From Atherix ibis (taxonomy: Eukaryota; Arthropoda; Insecta; Diptera; Athericidae): 64,000 bases of DNA. A model generated the notes under the pieces. It was not told the origin of the DNA. It saw only the letters and a list, made by a program, of their open reading frames with translations, and did not search any database. The DNA is taken from the NCBI GenBank assembly GCA_958298945.1, contig OY282608.1, forward strand, positions 18,391,933 through 18,455,932. Reading direction: 5' to 3'. The translations under genes were made by a program, and so were the position numbers. The first letter of the stretch is position 1. Every line of letters starts with the position of its first letter. This document shows positions 26,222 to 40,099 of the stretch, one piece after another.

Positions 26222-28530
26222 ACAATTCAAAAAACCAACAAACCAACAAACCATCAAACGAACAAAGCAACAAGCCAACAAGCCAACAAACCAACAAACC
26301 AACAAGCCAACAAACAAGCAAACCAACAAGCCAACAAGCCAACAAACCAAAAAACCAACAAACCAACAAACCAACCAGCCAACAAACCAACAAACCAACA
26401 AACCAACAAACCAACAAACCAACAAACCAACAAACCAACAAACCAACAAACCAACAAACCAACAAGCCAACAAGCCAACAAACCAACAAACCAACAAGCC
26501 AACAAACCAACAAACCATCATGCCAACAAACCAACAAACTAAGTAACCAACAAGCCAACAAACCAACAAACCAACAAGCAACAAGCCAACAAACCAACAA
26601 ACCAACAAACCAACAAACCAACAAACCAACAAGCCAACAAACCACAAAGCCAACAAACCAACAAACCAACAAGCCAACAAGCCAACAAACCAACAAACAA
26701 ATACACCAACAAACCAACAAACCAACAAACCAACAAACCAACAAACCAACAAACCAACAAACCAACAAACCAACAAACAAATAAACCAACAAACCAACAA
26801 ACCAACAAACCAACAAGCTAACAAACCAACAAACCAACAAACCAACAAACCAACAAACAAATACACCAACAAATCAACAAACCAACAAACCAACAAACCA
26901 ACAAACCAACAAACCAACAAACCAACAAACAAATAAACCAACAAACCAACAAGCCAACAAACCAACAAGCCAACAAACCAACAAACCAACAAACCAACAA
27001 ACAAATAAACCAACAAACCAACAAGCCAACAAACCAAAAACCCAACAAACCAACAAACCAACAAACCAACAAACCAACAAAGCAACAAAGCAACAAACCA
27101 AAAAACCAACAAACCAAAAAACCAACAAACCAACAAACCATCAAACGAACAAAGCAACAAACCAACAAGCCAACAAACCAACAAACCAACAAGCCAACAA
27201 ACCAGCAAACCAACAAGCCAACAAGCCAACAAACCAAAAAACCAACAAACCAACAAACCAACAAGCCAACAAACCAACAAACCAACAAACCAACAAACCA
27301 ACAAACCAACAAGCCAACAAGCCAACAAGCCAACAAACCAACAAGCCAACAAACCAACAAACCAACAAACCAACAAACCAACAAGCCAACAAGCCAACAA
27401 ACCAACAAACCAACAAGCCAACAAACCAACAAACCAACAAACCAACATGCCAACAAACCAACAAACTAAGTAACCAACAAGCCAACAAACCAACAACCCA
27501 ACTTGCCAACAAGTCAACAAACCAACAAACCAACAAACCAACAAACCAACAAGCCAACAAACCAAAAAGCCAACAAACCAACAAACCAACAAGCCAACAA
27601 GCCAACAAACCAACAAACCAACAAGCCAACAAACAAACAAACCAAGAAGCCAACAAACCAACAAACCAACAAGCCAACAAACCAACAAACAAATAAACCA
27701 ACAAACCAACAAACCAACAAACCAACAAGCTAACAAACCAACAAGCCAACAAACCAACAAACCAACAAATAAATACACCAACAAACCAACAAACCAACAA
27801 GCCAACAAACCAACAAACCAACAACCCGACAAACCAACAAGCCAACAAACCAACAAACCAACAAACCAACAAGCCAACAAACCAACAAACCAACAAACCA
27901 ACAAACCAACAAACCAACAAACCAACAAACGAACAAACCAAAAAGCCAACAAACCAACAAACCAACAAGCCAACAAGCCAATAAACCAACAAACTAACAA
28001 ACCAACAAGCCAACAAACAACAAACCAACAAGCCAACAAACCAACAAACCAACAAACCAACAAACCAACAAGCCAACAAACCAACAAACCAACAAACCAA
28101 CAAACCAACAAGCCAACAATCCAACAAGCCAACAAACCAACAAACCAACAAGCCAATAAACCAACAAACCAACAAACCAAAAAGCCAACAAACCAACAAG
28201 CCAACAAGCCAACAAACCAACAAACCAAGTAACCAAAAAGCCAACAAACTAGCAAACCAACAAACCAACAAGCCAACAACCAACAAACCAACAAACCAAC
28301 AAGCCGACAAACCAACAAACCAACAAACCAACAAACCAACAAACTAACAAACCAACAAGCCAACAAGCCAACAAACCAACAAACCAACAAGCCAACAAAC
28401 CAACAAACAAATAAACCAGCAAACCAACAAACCAACAAGCCAACAAGCCAACAAACCAACAAACCAACAAACCAACAAGCCAACAAACCAACAAACCAAC
28501 AAACCAACAAACCAACAAGCCAACAAACCA
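26222..28530. repeat. Tandem higher-order repeat of about 2.31 kb, copy 2
   Basis: This copy directly adjoins copy 1, with the junction at about 26,221. It carries every rare marker I checked, including cttgcc, which I noticed nowhere else in the window. The near identity over 2.3 kb suggests the most recent large duplication seen here. Similarity to copy 1 ends near 28,530. Confidence 0.88.
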
Positions 28531-29004
28531 ACAAACAAATAAACCAACAAACCAAAAAACCAACAAGCCAACAAGCCAACAAACCAACAAACCAACAAAC
28601 TAACAAGCCAACAAACCAACAAGCCAACAAACCAACAAACCAACAAACCAAGTAACCAACAAACCAACAAACCATCAAACGAACAAAGCAACAAACCAAT
28701 AAGCCAACAAGCCAACAAACCAACAAACCAAGTAACCAAAAAGCCAACAAACTAACAAACCAACAAGCCAACAAACCAACAAGCCAACAAGCCAACAAAC
28801 CAACAAACCAACAAAGCAACAAACCAAAAAACCAACAAACCAAAAAACCAACAAACCACCAAACCATCAAACGAACAAAGCAACAAGCCAACAAGCCAAC
28901 AAACCAACAAACCAACAAGCCAACAAACCAGCAAACCAACAAGCCAACAAGCCAACAAGCCAACAAACCAACAAGCCAACAAACCAACAAATTAACAAGC
29001 CAAC

Positions 29005-32000
29005 AAACCAACAAACCAACAAACCAACAAACCAACAAACCAACAAACCAACAAACCAACAAGCCAACAAGCCAACAAGCCAACAAACCAACAAGCCAAC
29101 AAACCAACAAACCAACAAACCAACAAACCAACAAACCAACAAACCAACAAACCAACAAACCAACAAACCAACAAACCAACAAGCCAACAAGCCAACAAAC
29201 CAACAAACCAACAAGCCAACAAACCAACAAACCAACAAGCCAAGAAGCCAACAAACCAACAAACCAACAAGCCAACAAACCAACAAACCAACAAACCAAC
29301 ATGCCAACAAACCAACAAACTAAGTAACCAACAAGCAAACAAACCAACAAGCCAACAAACCAACAAACCAACAAACAAATACACCAACAAACCAACAAAC
29401 CAACAAATCAACAAACCAACAAACCAACAAACCAACAAACCAACAAACAAATAAAAAAACAAACCAACAAACCAACAAACCAACAAACCAACAAACCAAC
29501 AAACCAACAAACCAATTAACCAACAAAGCAACAAACGAACAAACCAACAAACCAACAAACTAACAAACCAACAAGCCATCAAACCAACAAACCAACAAAC
29601 CAACCAGCCAACAAACCAACAAGCCAACAAACCAACAAACCAACAAACCAAGTAACCAAAAAGCCAACAAACTAACAAACCAACAAACCAACCAGCCAAC
29701 AAACCAACAAGCCAACAAACAAACAAACCAGCAAACCAACAAGCCAACAAGCCAACAAACCAAAAAACCAACAAACCAACAAACCAACAAGCCAACAAAC
29801 CAACAAACCAACAAACCAACAAACCAACAAACCAACAAGCCAACAAGCCAACAAGCCAACAAACCAACAAGCCAACAAACCAAGAAACCAACAAACCAAC
29901 AAACCAACAAACCAACAAGCCAACAAGCCAACAAACCAACAAACCAACAAGCCAACAAACCAACAAACCAACAAACCAACATGCCAACAAACCAACAAAC
30001 TAAGTAACCAACAAGCCAACAAACCAACAAACCAACAAGCCAACAAGCCAACAAACCAACAAACCAACAAACCAACAAACCAACAAGCCAACAAACCAAA
30101 AAGCCAACAAACCAACAAACCAACAAGCCAACAAGCCAACAAACCAACAAACCAACAAACCAACAAACCAACAAGCCAACAAACAAACAAACCAAGAAGC
30201 CAACAAACCAACAAACCAACAAGCCAACAAACCAACAAACAAATACACCAACAAACCAACAAACCAACAAACCAACAAACCAACAAACCAACAAACCAAC
30301 AAACCAACAAACAAATAAACCAACAAACCAACAAACCAACAAACCAACAAGCTAACAAACCAACAAACCAACAAACCAACAAACCAACAAACCAACAAAC
30401 CAACAAACCAACAAACCAACAAACCAACAAACAAATACACCAACAAACCAACAAACCAACAAACCAACAAACCAACAAACCAACAAACCAACAAACAAAT
30501 AAACCAACAAACCAACAAGCCAACAAACCAACAAGCAAACAAACCAACAAACCAACAAACCAACAAACAAATAAACCAACAAACCAACAAGCCAACAAAC
30601 CAAAAAGCCAACAAACCAACAAACCAACAAACCAACAAACCAACAAACCAACAAAGCAACAAACCAAAAAACCAACAAACCAAAAAACCAACAAACCAAC
30701 AAACCATCAAACGAACAAAGCAACAAACCAACAAGCCAACAAACCAACAAACCAACAAGCCAACAAACCAGCAAACCAACAAGCCAACAAGCCAACAAAC
30801 CAAAAAACCATAAAAACCAACAAACCAACAAGCTAACAAACCAACAAACCAACAAACCAACAAACCAATAAACCAACAAGCCAACAAGCCAACAAGCCAA
30901 CAAACCAACAAGCCAACAAACCAAGAAACCAACAAACCAACAAACCATCAAACCAACACGCCAACAAGCCAACAAACCAACAAACCAACAAGCCAACAAA
31001 CCAACAAACCAACAAACCAACATGCCAACAAACCAACAAACTAAGTAACCAACAAGCCAACAAACCAACAAACCAACAAGCCAACAAGCCAACAAACCAA
31101 CAAACCAACAAACCAACAAACCAACAAGCCAACAAACAAACAAACCAAGAAGCCAACAAACCAACAAACCAACAAGCCAACAAACCAACAAACAAATAAA
31201 CCAACAAACCAACAAACCAACAAACCAACAAGCTAACACACCAACAAGCCAACAAACCAACAAACCAACAAATAAATACACCAACAAACCAACAAACCAA
31301 CAAGCCAACAAACCAACAAACCAACAACCCGACAAACCAACAAGCCAACAAACCAACAAACCAACAAACCAACAAGCCAACAAACCAACAAACCAACAAA
31401 CCAACAAACCAACAAACCAACAAACCAACAAACGAACAAACCAAAAAGCCAACAAACCAACAAACCAACAAGCCAACAAACCAATAAACCAACAAACTAA
31501 CAAACCAACAAGCCAACAAACAACAAACCAACAAGCCAACAAACCAACAAACCAACAAACCAACAAACCAACAAACCAACAAGCCAACAAACCAACAAAC
31601 CAACAAACCAACAATCCAACATGCCAACAAACCAACAAACCAACAAGCCAATAAACCAACAAACCAACAAACCAAAAAGCAAACAAACCAACAAGCCAAC
31701 AAGCCAACAAACCAACAAACCAAGTAACCAAAAAGCCAACAAACTAGCAAACCAACAAACCAACAAGCCAACAACCAACAAACCAACAAACCAACAAGCC
31801 AACAAACCAACAAACCAACAAACCAACAAACCAACAAACTAACAAACCAACAAGCCAACAAGCCAACAAACCAACAAACCAACAAGCCAACAAACCAACA
31901 AACTAATAAACCAACAAACCAACAAACCAATAAGCCAACAAGCCAACAAACCAACAAACCAACAAACCAACAAGCCAACAAACCAACAAACCAACAAACC

Positions 32001-32371
32001 AACAAACCAACAAGCCAACAAACCAACAAACAAATAAACCAACAAACCAAAAAACCAACAAGCCAACAAGCCAACAAACCAACAAACCAACAAACTAACA
32101 AGCCAACAAACCAACAAGCCAACAAACCAACAAACCAACAAACCAAGTAACCAACAAACCAACAAACCATCAAACGAACAAAGCAACAAACCAATAAGCC
32201 AACAAGCCAACAAACCGACAAACCAAGTAACCAAAAAGCCAACAAACTAACAAACCAACAAGCCAACAAACGAACAAACCAACAAGCCAACAAGCCAACA
32301 AACCAATAAAGCAACAAACCAAAAAACCAACAAACCAAAAAACCAACAAACCACCAAACCATCAAACGAAC
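29005..32371. repeat. Tandem higher-order repeat of about 3.35 kb, copy 1
   Basis: Markers pair with the next copy at 3,367 (ataaaaaaac at 29,451 and 32,818), then 3,359, then 3,335 (catcaaacgaac 30,705 and 34,040; ataaaaacc about 30,811 and 34,146; aagtaacc 31,043 and 34,378; agctaacac 31,231 and 34,566), then 3,319 near the right end (catcaaacgaac 32,360 and 35,679). The offset falls in octamer steps, so copy 2 has lost about six units. Confidence 0.87.
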
Positions 32372-35300
32372 AAACCAACAAACCAACAAACCAACAAACC
32401 AACAAACCAACAAACCAACAAACCAACAAGCCAACAAGCCAACAAGCCAACAAACCAACAAGCCAACAAACCAACAAACCAACAAACCAACAAACCAACA
32501 AACCAACAAACCAACAAACCAACAAACCAACAAACCAACAAACCAACAAGCCAACAAGCCAACAAACCAACAAACCAACAAGCCAACAAACCAACAAACC
32601 AGCAAGCCAAGAAGCCAACAAACCAACAAACCAACAAGCCAACAAACCAACAAACCAACAAACCAACATGCCAACAAACCAACAAACTAAGTAACCAACA
32701 AGCAAACAAACCAACAAGCCAACAAACCAACAAACCAACAAACAAATACACCAACAAACCAACAAACCAACAAATCAACAAACCAACAAACCAACAAACC
32801 AACAAACCAACAAACAAATAAAAAAACAAACCAACAAACCAACAAACCAACAAACCAACAAACCAACAAACCAATTAACCAACAAACCAACAAACGAACA
32901 AACCAACAAACCAACAAACTAACAAACCAACAAGCCATCAAACCAACAAACCAACAAACCAACCAGCCAACAAACCAACAAGCCAACAAACCAACAAACC
33001 AACAAACCAAGTAACCAAAAAGCCAACAAACTAACAAACCAACAAACCAACCAGCCAACAAACCAACAAGCCAACAAACAAACAAACCAGCAAACCAACA
33101 AGCCAACAAGCCAACAAACCAAAAAACCAACAAACCAACAAACCAACAAGCCAACAAACCAACAAACCAACAAACCAACAAACCAACAAACCAACAAGCC
33201 AACAAGCCAACAAGCCAACAAACCAACAAGCCAACAAACCAAGAAACCAACAAACCAACAAACCAACAAACCAACAAGCCAACAAGCCAACAAACCAACA
33301 AACCAACAAGCCAACAAACCAACAAACCAACAAACCAACATGCCAACAAACCAACAAACTAAGTAACCAACAAGCCAACAAACCAACAAACCAACAAGCC
33401 AACAAGCCAACAAACCAACAAACCAACAAACCAACAAACCAACAAGCCAACAAACCAAAAAGCCAACAAACCAACAAACCAACAAGCCAACAAGCCAACA
33501 AACCAACAAACCAACAAACCAACAAACCAACAAGCCAACAAACAAACAAACCAAGAAGCCAACAAACCAACAAACCAACAAGCCAACAAACCAACAAACA
33601 AATACACCAACAAACCAACAAACCAACAAACCAACAAACCAACAAACCAACAAACCAACAAACAAATAAACCAACAAACCAACAAACCAACAAACCAACA
33701 AGCTAACAAACCAACAAACCAACAAACCAACAAACCAACAAACCAACAAACCAACAAACCAACAAACAAATACACCAACAAACCAACAAACCAACAAACC
33801 AACAAACCAACAAACCAACAAACCAACAAACAAATAAACCAACAAACCAACAAGCCAACAAACCAACAAGCAAACAAACCAACAAACCAACAAACCAACA
33901 AACAAATAAACCAACAAACCAACAAGCCAACAAACCAAAAAGCCAACAAACCAACAAACCAACAAACCAACAAACCAACAAACCAACAAAGCAACAAACC
34001 AAAAAACCAACAAACCAAAAAACCAACAAACCAACAAACCATCAAACGAACAAAGCAACAAACCAACAAGCCAACAAACCAACAAACCAACAAGCCAACA
34101 AACCAGCAAACCAACAAGCCAACAAGCCAACAAACCAAAAAACCATAAAAACCAACAAACCAACAAGCTAACAAACCAACAAACCAACAAACCAACAAAC
34201 CAATAAACCAACAAGCCAACAAGCCAACAAGCCAACAAACCAACAAGCCAACAAACCAAGAAACCAACAAACCAACAAACCATCAAACCAACACGCCAAC
34301 AAGCCAACAAACCAACAAACCAACAAGCCAACAAACCAACAAACCAACAAACCAACATGCCAACAAACCAACAAACTAAGTAACCAACAAGCCAACAAAC
34401 CAACAAGCCAACAAGCCAACAAGCCAACAAACCAACAAACCAACAAACCAACAAACCAACAAGCCAACAAACAAACAAACTAAGAAGCCAACAAACCAAC
34501 AAACCAACAAGCCAACAAACCAACAAACAAATAAACCAACAAACCAACAAACCAACAAACCAACAAGCTAACACACCAACAAGCCAACAAACCAACAACT
34601 AAATAAACCAACAAACCAACAAACCAACAAGCCAACAAACCAACAAACCAACAACCCGACAAACCAACAAGCCAACAAACCAACAAACCAACAAACCAAC
34701 AAGCCAACAAACCAACAAACCAACAAACCAACAAACCAACAAACCAACAAACCAACAAACGAACAAACCAAAAAGCCAACAAACCAACAAACCAACAAGC
34801 CAACAAGCCAATAAACCAACAAACTAACAAACCAACAAGCCAACAAACAACAAACCAACAAGCCAACAAACCAACAAACCAACAAACCAACAAACCAACA
34901 AGCCAACAAACCAACAAACCAACAAACCAACAATCCAACATGCCAACAAACCAACAAACCAACAAGCCAATAAACCAACAAACCAACAAACCAAAAAGCC
35001 AACAAACCAACAAGCCAACAAGCCAACAAACCAACAAACCAAGTAACCAAAAAGCCAACAAACTAGCAAACCAACAAACCAACAAGCCAACAACCAACAA
35101 ACCAACAAACCAACAAGCCAACAAACCAACAAACCAACAAACCAACAAACCAACAAACTAACAAACCAACAAGCCAACAAGCCAACAAACCAACAAACCA
35201 ACAAGCCAACAAACCAACAAACAAATAAACCAACAAACCAACAAACCAATAAGCCAACAAGCCAACAAACCAACAAACCAACAAACCAACAAGCCAACAA

Positions 35301-35690
35301 ACCAACAAACCAACAAACCAACAAACCAACAAGCCAACAAACCAACAAACAAATAAACCAACAAACCAAAAAACCAACAAGCCAACAAGCCAACAAACCA
35401 ACAAACCAACAAACTAACAAGCCAACAAACCAACAAGCCAACAAACCAACAAACCAACAAACCAAGTAACCAACAAACCAACAAACCATCAAACGAACAA
35501 AGCAACAAACCAATAAGCCAACAAGCCAACAAACCGACAAACCAAGTAACCAAAAAGCCAACAAACTAACAAACCAACAAGCCAACAAACGAACAAACCA
35601 ACAAGCCAACAAGCCAACAAACCAATAAAGCAACAAACCAAAAAACCAACAAACCAAAAAACCAACAAACCACCAAACCATCAAACGAAC
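32372..35690. repeat. Tandem higher-order repeat of about 3.35 kb, copy 2
   Basis: This copy adjoins copy 1. At the junction (about 32,372) catcaaacgaac is followed by plain octamers rather than the usual aaagcaac; after copy 2 (about 35,691) the usual aaagcaac resumes. This is the pattern expected if copy 2 was inserted next to copy 1 by unequal exchange. A small rearrangement near 34,600 replaces the taaataca unit of copy 1 with ctaaataaacc. Confidence 0.86.
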
Positions 35691-38600
35691 AAAGCAACAA
35701 GCCAACAAGCCAACAAACCAACAAACCAACAAGCCAACAAACCAGCAAACCAACAAGCCAACAAGCCAACAAACCAACAAACCAACAAACCAACAAACCA
35801 ACAAGCCAACAAACCAACAAATTAACAAGCCAACAAACCAATAAACCAACACACCAACAAACCGACAAACCAACAATACAACAAGCCAACAAGCAAACAA
35901 ACCAACAAGCCAACAAACCAACAAACCAACAAACCAACAAACCAACAAACCAACAAACCAACAAACCAACAAACCAACAAACCAACAAACCAACAAACCA
36001 ACAAGCCAACAAGCCAACAAACCAACAAACCAACAAGCCAACAAACCAACAAACCAACAAACCAACAAGCCAAGAAGCCAACAAACCAACAAACCAACAA
36101 GCCAACAAACCAACAAACCAACAAAGCAACAAACCAAAAAACCAACAATTCAAAAAACCAACAAACCAACAAACCATCAAACGAACAAAGCAACAAGCCA
36201 ACAAGCCAACAAACCAACAAACCAACAAGCCAACAAACCAGCAAACCAACAAGCCAACAAGCCAACAAACCAAAAAACCAACAAACCAACAAACCAACCA
36301 GCCAACAAACCAACAAACCAACAAACCAATAAACCAACAAACCAACAAGCCAACAAACCAACAAGCCAACAAACCAACAAACCAACAAACCAACAAACCA
36401 ACAAACCAACAAGCCAACAAGCCAACAAACCAACAAACCAACAAGCCAACAAACCAACAAACCAACAAACCATCATGCCAACAAACCAACAAACTAAGTA
36501 ACCAACAAGCCAACAAACCAACAAACCAACAAGCAACAAGCCAACAAACCAACAAACCAACAAACCAACAAACCAACAAACCAACAAGCCAACAAACCAC
36601 AAAGCCAACAAATCAAAAACCAACAAGCCAACAAGCCAACAAACCAACAAACAAATACACCAACAAACCAACAAACCAACAAACCAACAAACCAACAAAC
36701 CAACAAACCAACAAACCAACAAACAAATAAACCAACAAACCAACAAACCAACAAACCAACAAGCTAACAAACCAACAAACCAACAAACCAACAAACCAAC
36801 AAACCAACAAACAAATACACCAACAAACCAACAAACCAATAAACCAACAAACCAACAAACCAACAAACCAACAAACAAATAAACCAACAAACCAACAAGC
36901 CAACAAACCAACAAGCCAACAAACCAACAAACCAACAAACCAACAAACAAATAAACCAACAAACCAACAAGCCAACAAACCAACAAGCCAACAAACCAAC
37001 AAACCAACAAACCAACAAACCAACAAACCAACAAACCAACAAAGCAACAAACCAAAAAACCAACAAACCAAAAAACCAACAAACCAACAAACCATCAAAC
37101 GAACAAAGCAACAAACCAACAAGCCAACAAACCAACAAACCAACAAACCAACAAACCAGCAAACCAACAAGCCAACAAGCCAACAAACCAAAAAACCAAC
37201 AAACCAACAAACCAACAAGCCAACAAACCAACAAACCAACAAACCAACAAACCAGCAAACCAACAAACCAACAAGCCAACAAGCCAACAAGCCAACAAAC
37301 CAACAAGCCAACAAACCAACAAACCAACAAACCAACAAACCAACAAACCAACAAGCCAACAAGCCAACAAACCAACAAACCAACAAGCCAACAAACCAAC
37401 AAACCAACAAACCAACATGCCAACAAACCAACAAACTAAGTAACCAACAAGCCAACAAACCAACAACCCAACAAGCCAACAAGTCAACAAACCAACAAAC
37501 CAACAAACCAACAAACCAACAAGCCAACAAACCAAAAAGCCAACAAACCAACAAACCAACAAGCCAACAAGCCAACAAACCAACAAACCAACAAACCAAC
37601 AAGCCAACAAACAAACAAACCAAGAAGCCAACAAACCAACAAACCAACAAGCCAACAAACAAATAAACCAACAATCCAACAAACCAACAAACCAACAAGC
37701 TAACAAACCAACAAGCCAACAAACCAACAAACCAACAAATAAATACACCAACAAACCAACAAACCAACAAGCCAACAAACCAACAAACCAACAACCCGAC
37801 AAACCAACAAGCCAACAAACCAACAAACGAACAAACCAACAAGCCAACAAACCAACAAACCAACAAACCAACAAACCAACAAACCAACAAACCAACAAAC
37901 CAACAAGCCAACAAACCAACAAACCAACAAGCCAACAAGCCAATAAATCAACAAACTAACAAACCAACAAGCCAACAAACAACAAACCAACAAGCCAACA
38001 AACCAACAAACCAACAAACCAACAAACCAACAAGCCAACAAACCCACAAACCAACAAACCAACAAACCAACAAGACAACAATCCAACAAGCCAACAAACC
38101 AACAAACCAACAAGCCAATAAACCAACAAACCAACAAACCAAAAAGCCAACAAACCAACAAGCCAACAAGCCAACAAACCAACAAACCAAGTAACCAAAA
38201 AGCCAACAAACTAGCAAACCAACAAACCAACAAGCCAACAACCAACAAACCAACAAACCAACAAGCCAACAAACCAACAAACCAACAAACCAACAAACCA
38301 ACAAACTAACAAACCAACAAGCCAACAAGCCAACAAACCAACAAACCAACAAGCCAACAAACCAACAAACAAATAAACCAACAAACCAACAAACCAACAA
38401 GCCAACAAGCCAACAAACCAACAAACCAACAAACCAACAAGCCAACAAACCAACAAACCAACAAACCAACAAACCAACAAGCCAACAAACCAACAAACAA
38501 ATAAACCAACAAACCAAAAAACCAACAAGCCAACAAGCCAACAAACCAACAAACCAACAAACTAACAAGCCAACAAACCAACAAGCCAACAAACCAACAA

Positions 38601-39180
38601 ACCAACAAACCAAGTAACCAACAAACCAACAAACCATCAAACGAACAAAGCAACAAACCAATAAGCCAACAAGCCAACAAACCAACAAACCAAGTAACCA
38701 AAAAGCCAACAAACTAACAAACCAACAAGCCAACAAACCAACAAGCCAACAAGCCAACAAACCAACAAAGCAACAAACCAAAAAACCAACAAACCAAAAA
38801 ACCAACAAACCACCAAACCATCAAACGAACAAAGCAACAAGCCAACAAGCCAACAAACCAACAAACCAACAAGCCAACAAACCAGCAAACCAACAAGCCA
38901 ACAAGCCAACAAACCAACAAACCAACAAACCAACAAACCAACAAGCCAACAAACCAACAAATTAACAAGCCAACAAACCAACAAACCAACAAACCAACAA
39001 ACCAACAAACCAACAAGCCAACAGGCCAACAAGCCAACAAACCAACAAGCCAACAAACCAACAAACCAACAAACCAACAAACCAACAAACCAACAAACCA
39101 ACAAACCAACAAACCAACAAACCAACAAACCAACAAGCCAACAAGCCAACAAACCAACAAACCAACAAGCCAACAAACCA
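35158..39180. repeat. Higher-order repeat at 3,148 bp spacing (about 35.2-36.0 and 38.3-39.2 kb)
   Basis: The stretch around catcaaacgaac at 35,679 and attaacaag at 35,821 (142 bases apart) recurs at 38,819 and 38,961, also 142 bases apart. A related stretch lies at 28,865 and 28,991, only 126 bases apart, so it lacks two octamers. The actagcaaacc marker with its 7-base unit (about 35,091 and 38,236) lies within the same repeats. Confidence 0.75.
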
Positions 39181-40099
39181 ACAAACCAACAAGCAGAGAA
39201 GCCAACAAACCAACAAACCAACAAGCCAACAAACCAACAAACCAACAAACCAACATGCCAACAAACCAGCAAACTAAGTAACCAACAAGCAAACAAACCA
39301 ACAAGCCAACAAACCAACAAAGCAACAAACAAATACACCAACAAACCAACAAACCAACAAACCAACAAACCAACAAACCAACAAACCAACAAACCAACAA
39401 ACAAATAAACCAACAAACCAACAAACCAACAAACCAACAAACCAACAAACCAACAAACCAACAAACCAACAAACCAACAAACCAATTAACCAACAAACCA
39501 ACAAACGAACAAACCAACAAACTAACAAACCAACAAGCCATCAAACCAACAAACCAACAAACCAACCAGCCAACAAACCAACAAGACAACAAACCAACAA
39601 ACCAACAAACCAAGTAACCAAAAAGCCAACAAACTAACAAACCAACAAGCCAACAAGCCAACAAACCAACAACCCAACAAAGCAACAAGCCAACAAGCCC
39701 ACAAACCAACAAGCCAACAAACAAACAAACCAACAAACCAACAAGCCAACAAGCCAATAAACCAACAAGCCAACAAGCCAAAAAACCAACAAACCAACAA
39801 ACCAACAAGCCAACAAACCAACAAACCAATAAGCCAACAAACCAACAAACCAACAAACGAACAAACCTACAAGCTAACAAGCTAACAAACCAACAAACCA
39901 ACAAGCCAACAAACCAACAAACCAACAAACCAACAAGCCAACAAACCAACAAGCCAACAAACCAAAAAGCCAACAAACCAAGAAACCAACAAACCAATAA
40001 ACCAACAAACCAACAAGCAAACAAGCCAACAAACCAACAAACCAACAAACCAACAAACCAACAAACCAACAAGCCAACAAACCAACAAGCCAACAAACT

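Noticed and set aside
25940..29398. Minus-strand open frame of 1,152 codons with a Leu/Val/Cys/Trp-rich, membrane-like translation
   Set aside because: It is a translation of the stop-free octamer. The start at its right end is TTG, a codon present in every unit, not ATG. Equivalent frames overlap it, and the translation is only rotations of one 8-residue repeat.
29440..29465. A-rich stretch aataaaaaaac (also about 32,818) as a poly(A) signal or retroposon tail
   Set aside because: It is an octamer variant inside the 3.35 kb higher-order repeat, with no flanking transposon sequence or target duplication.
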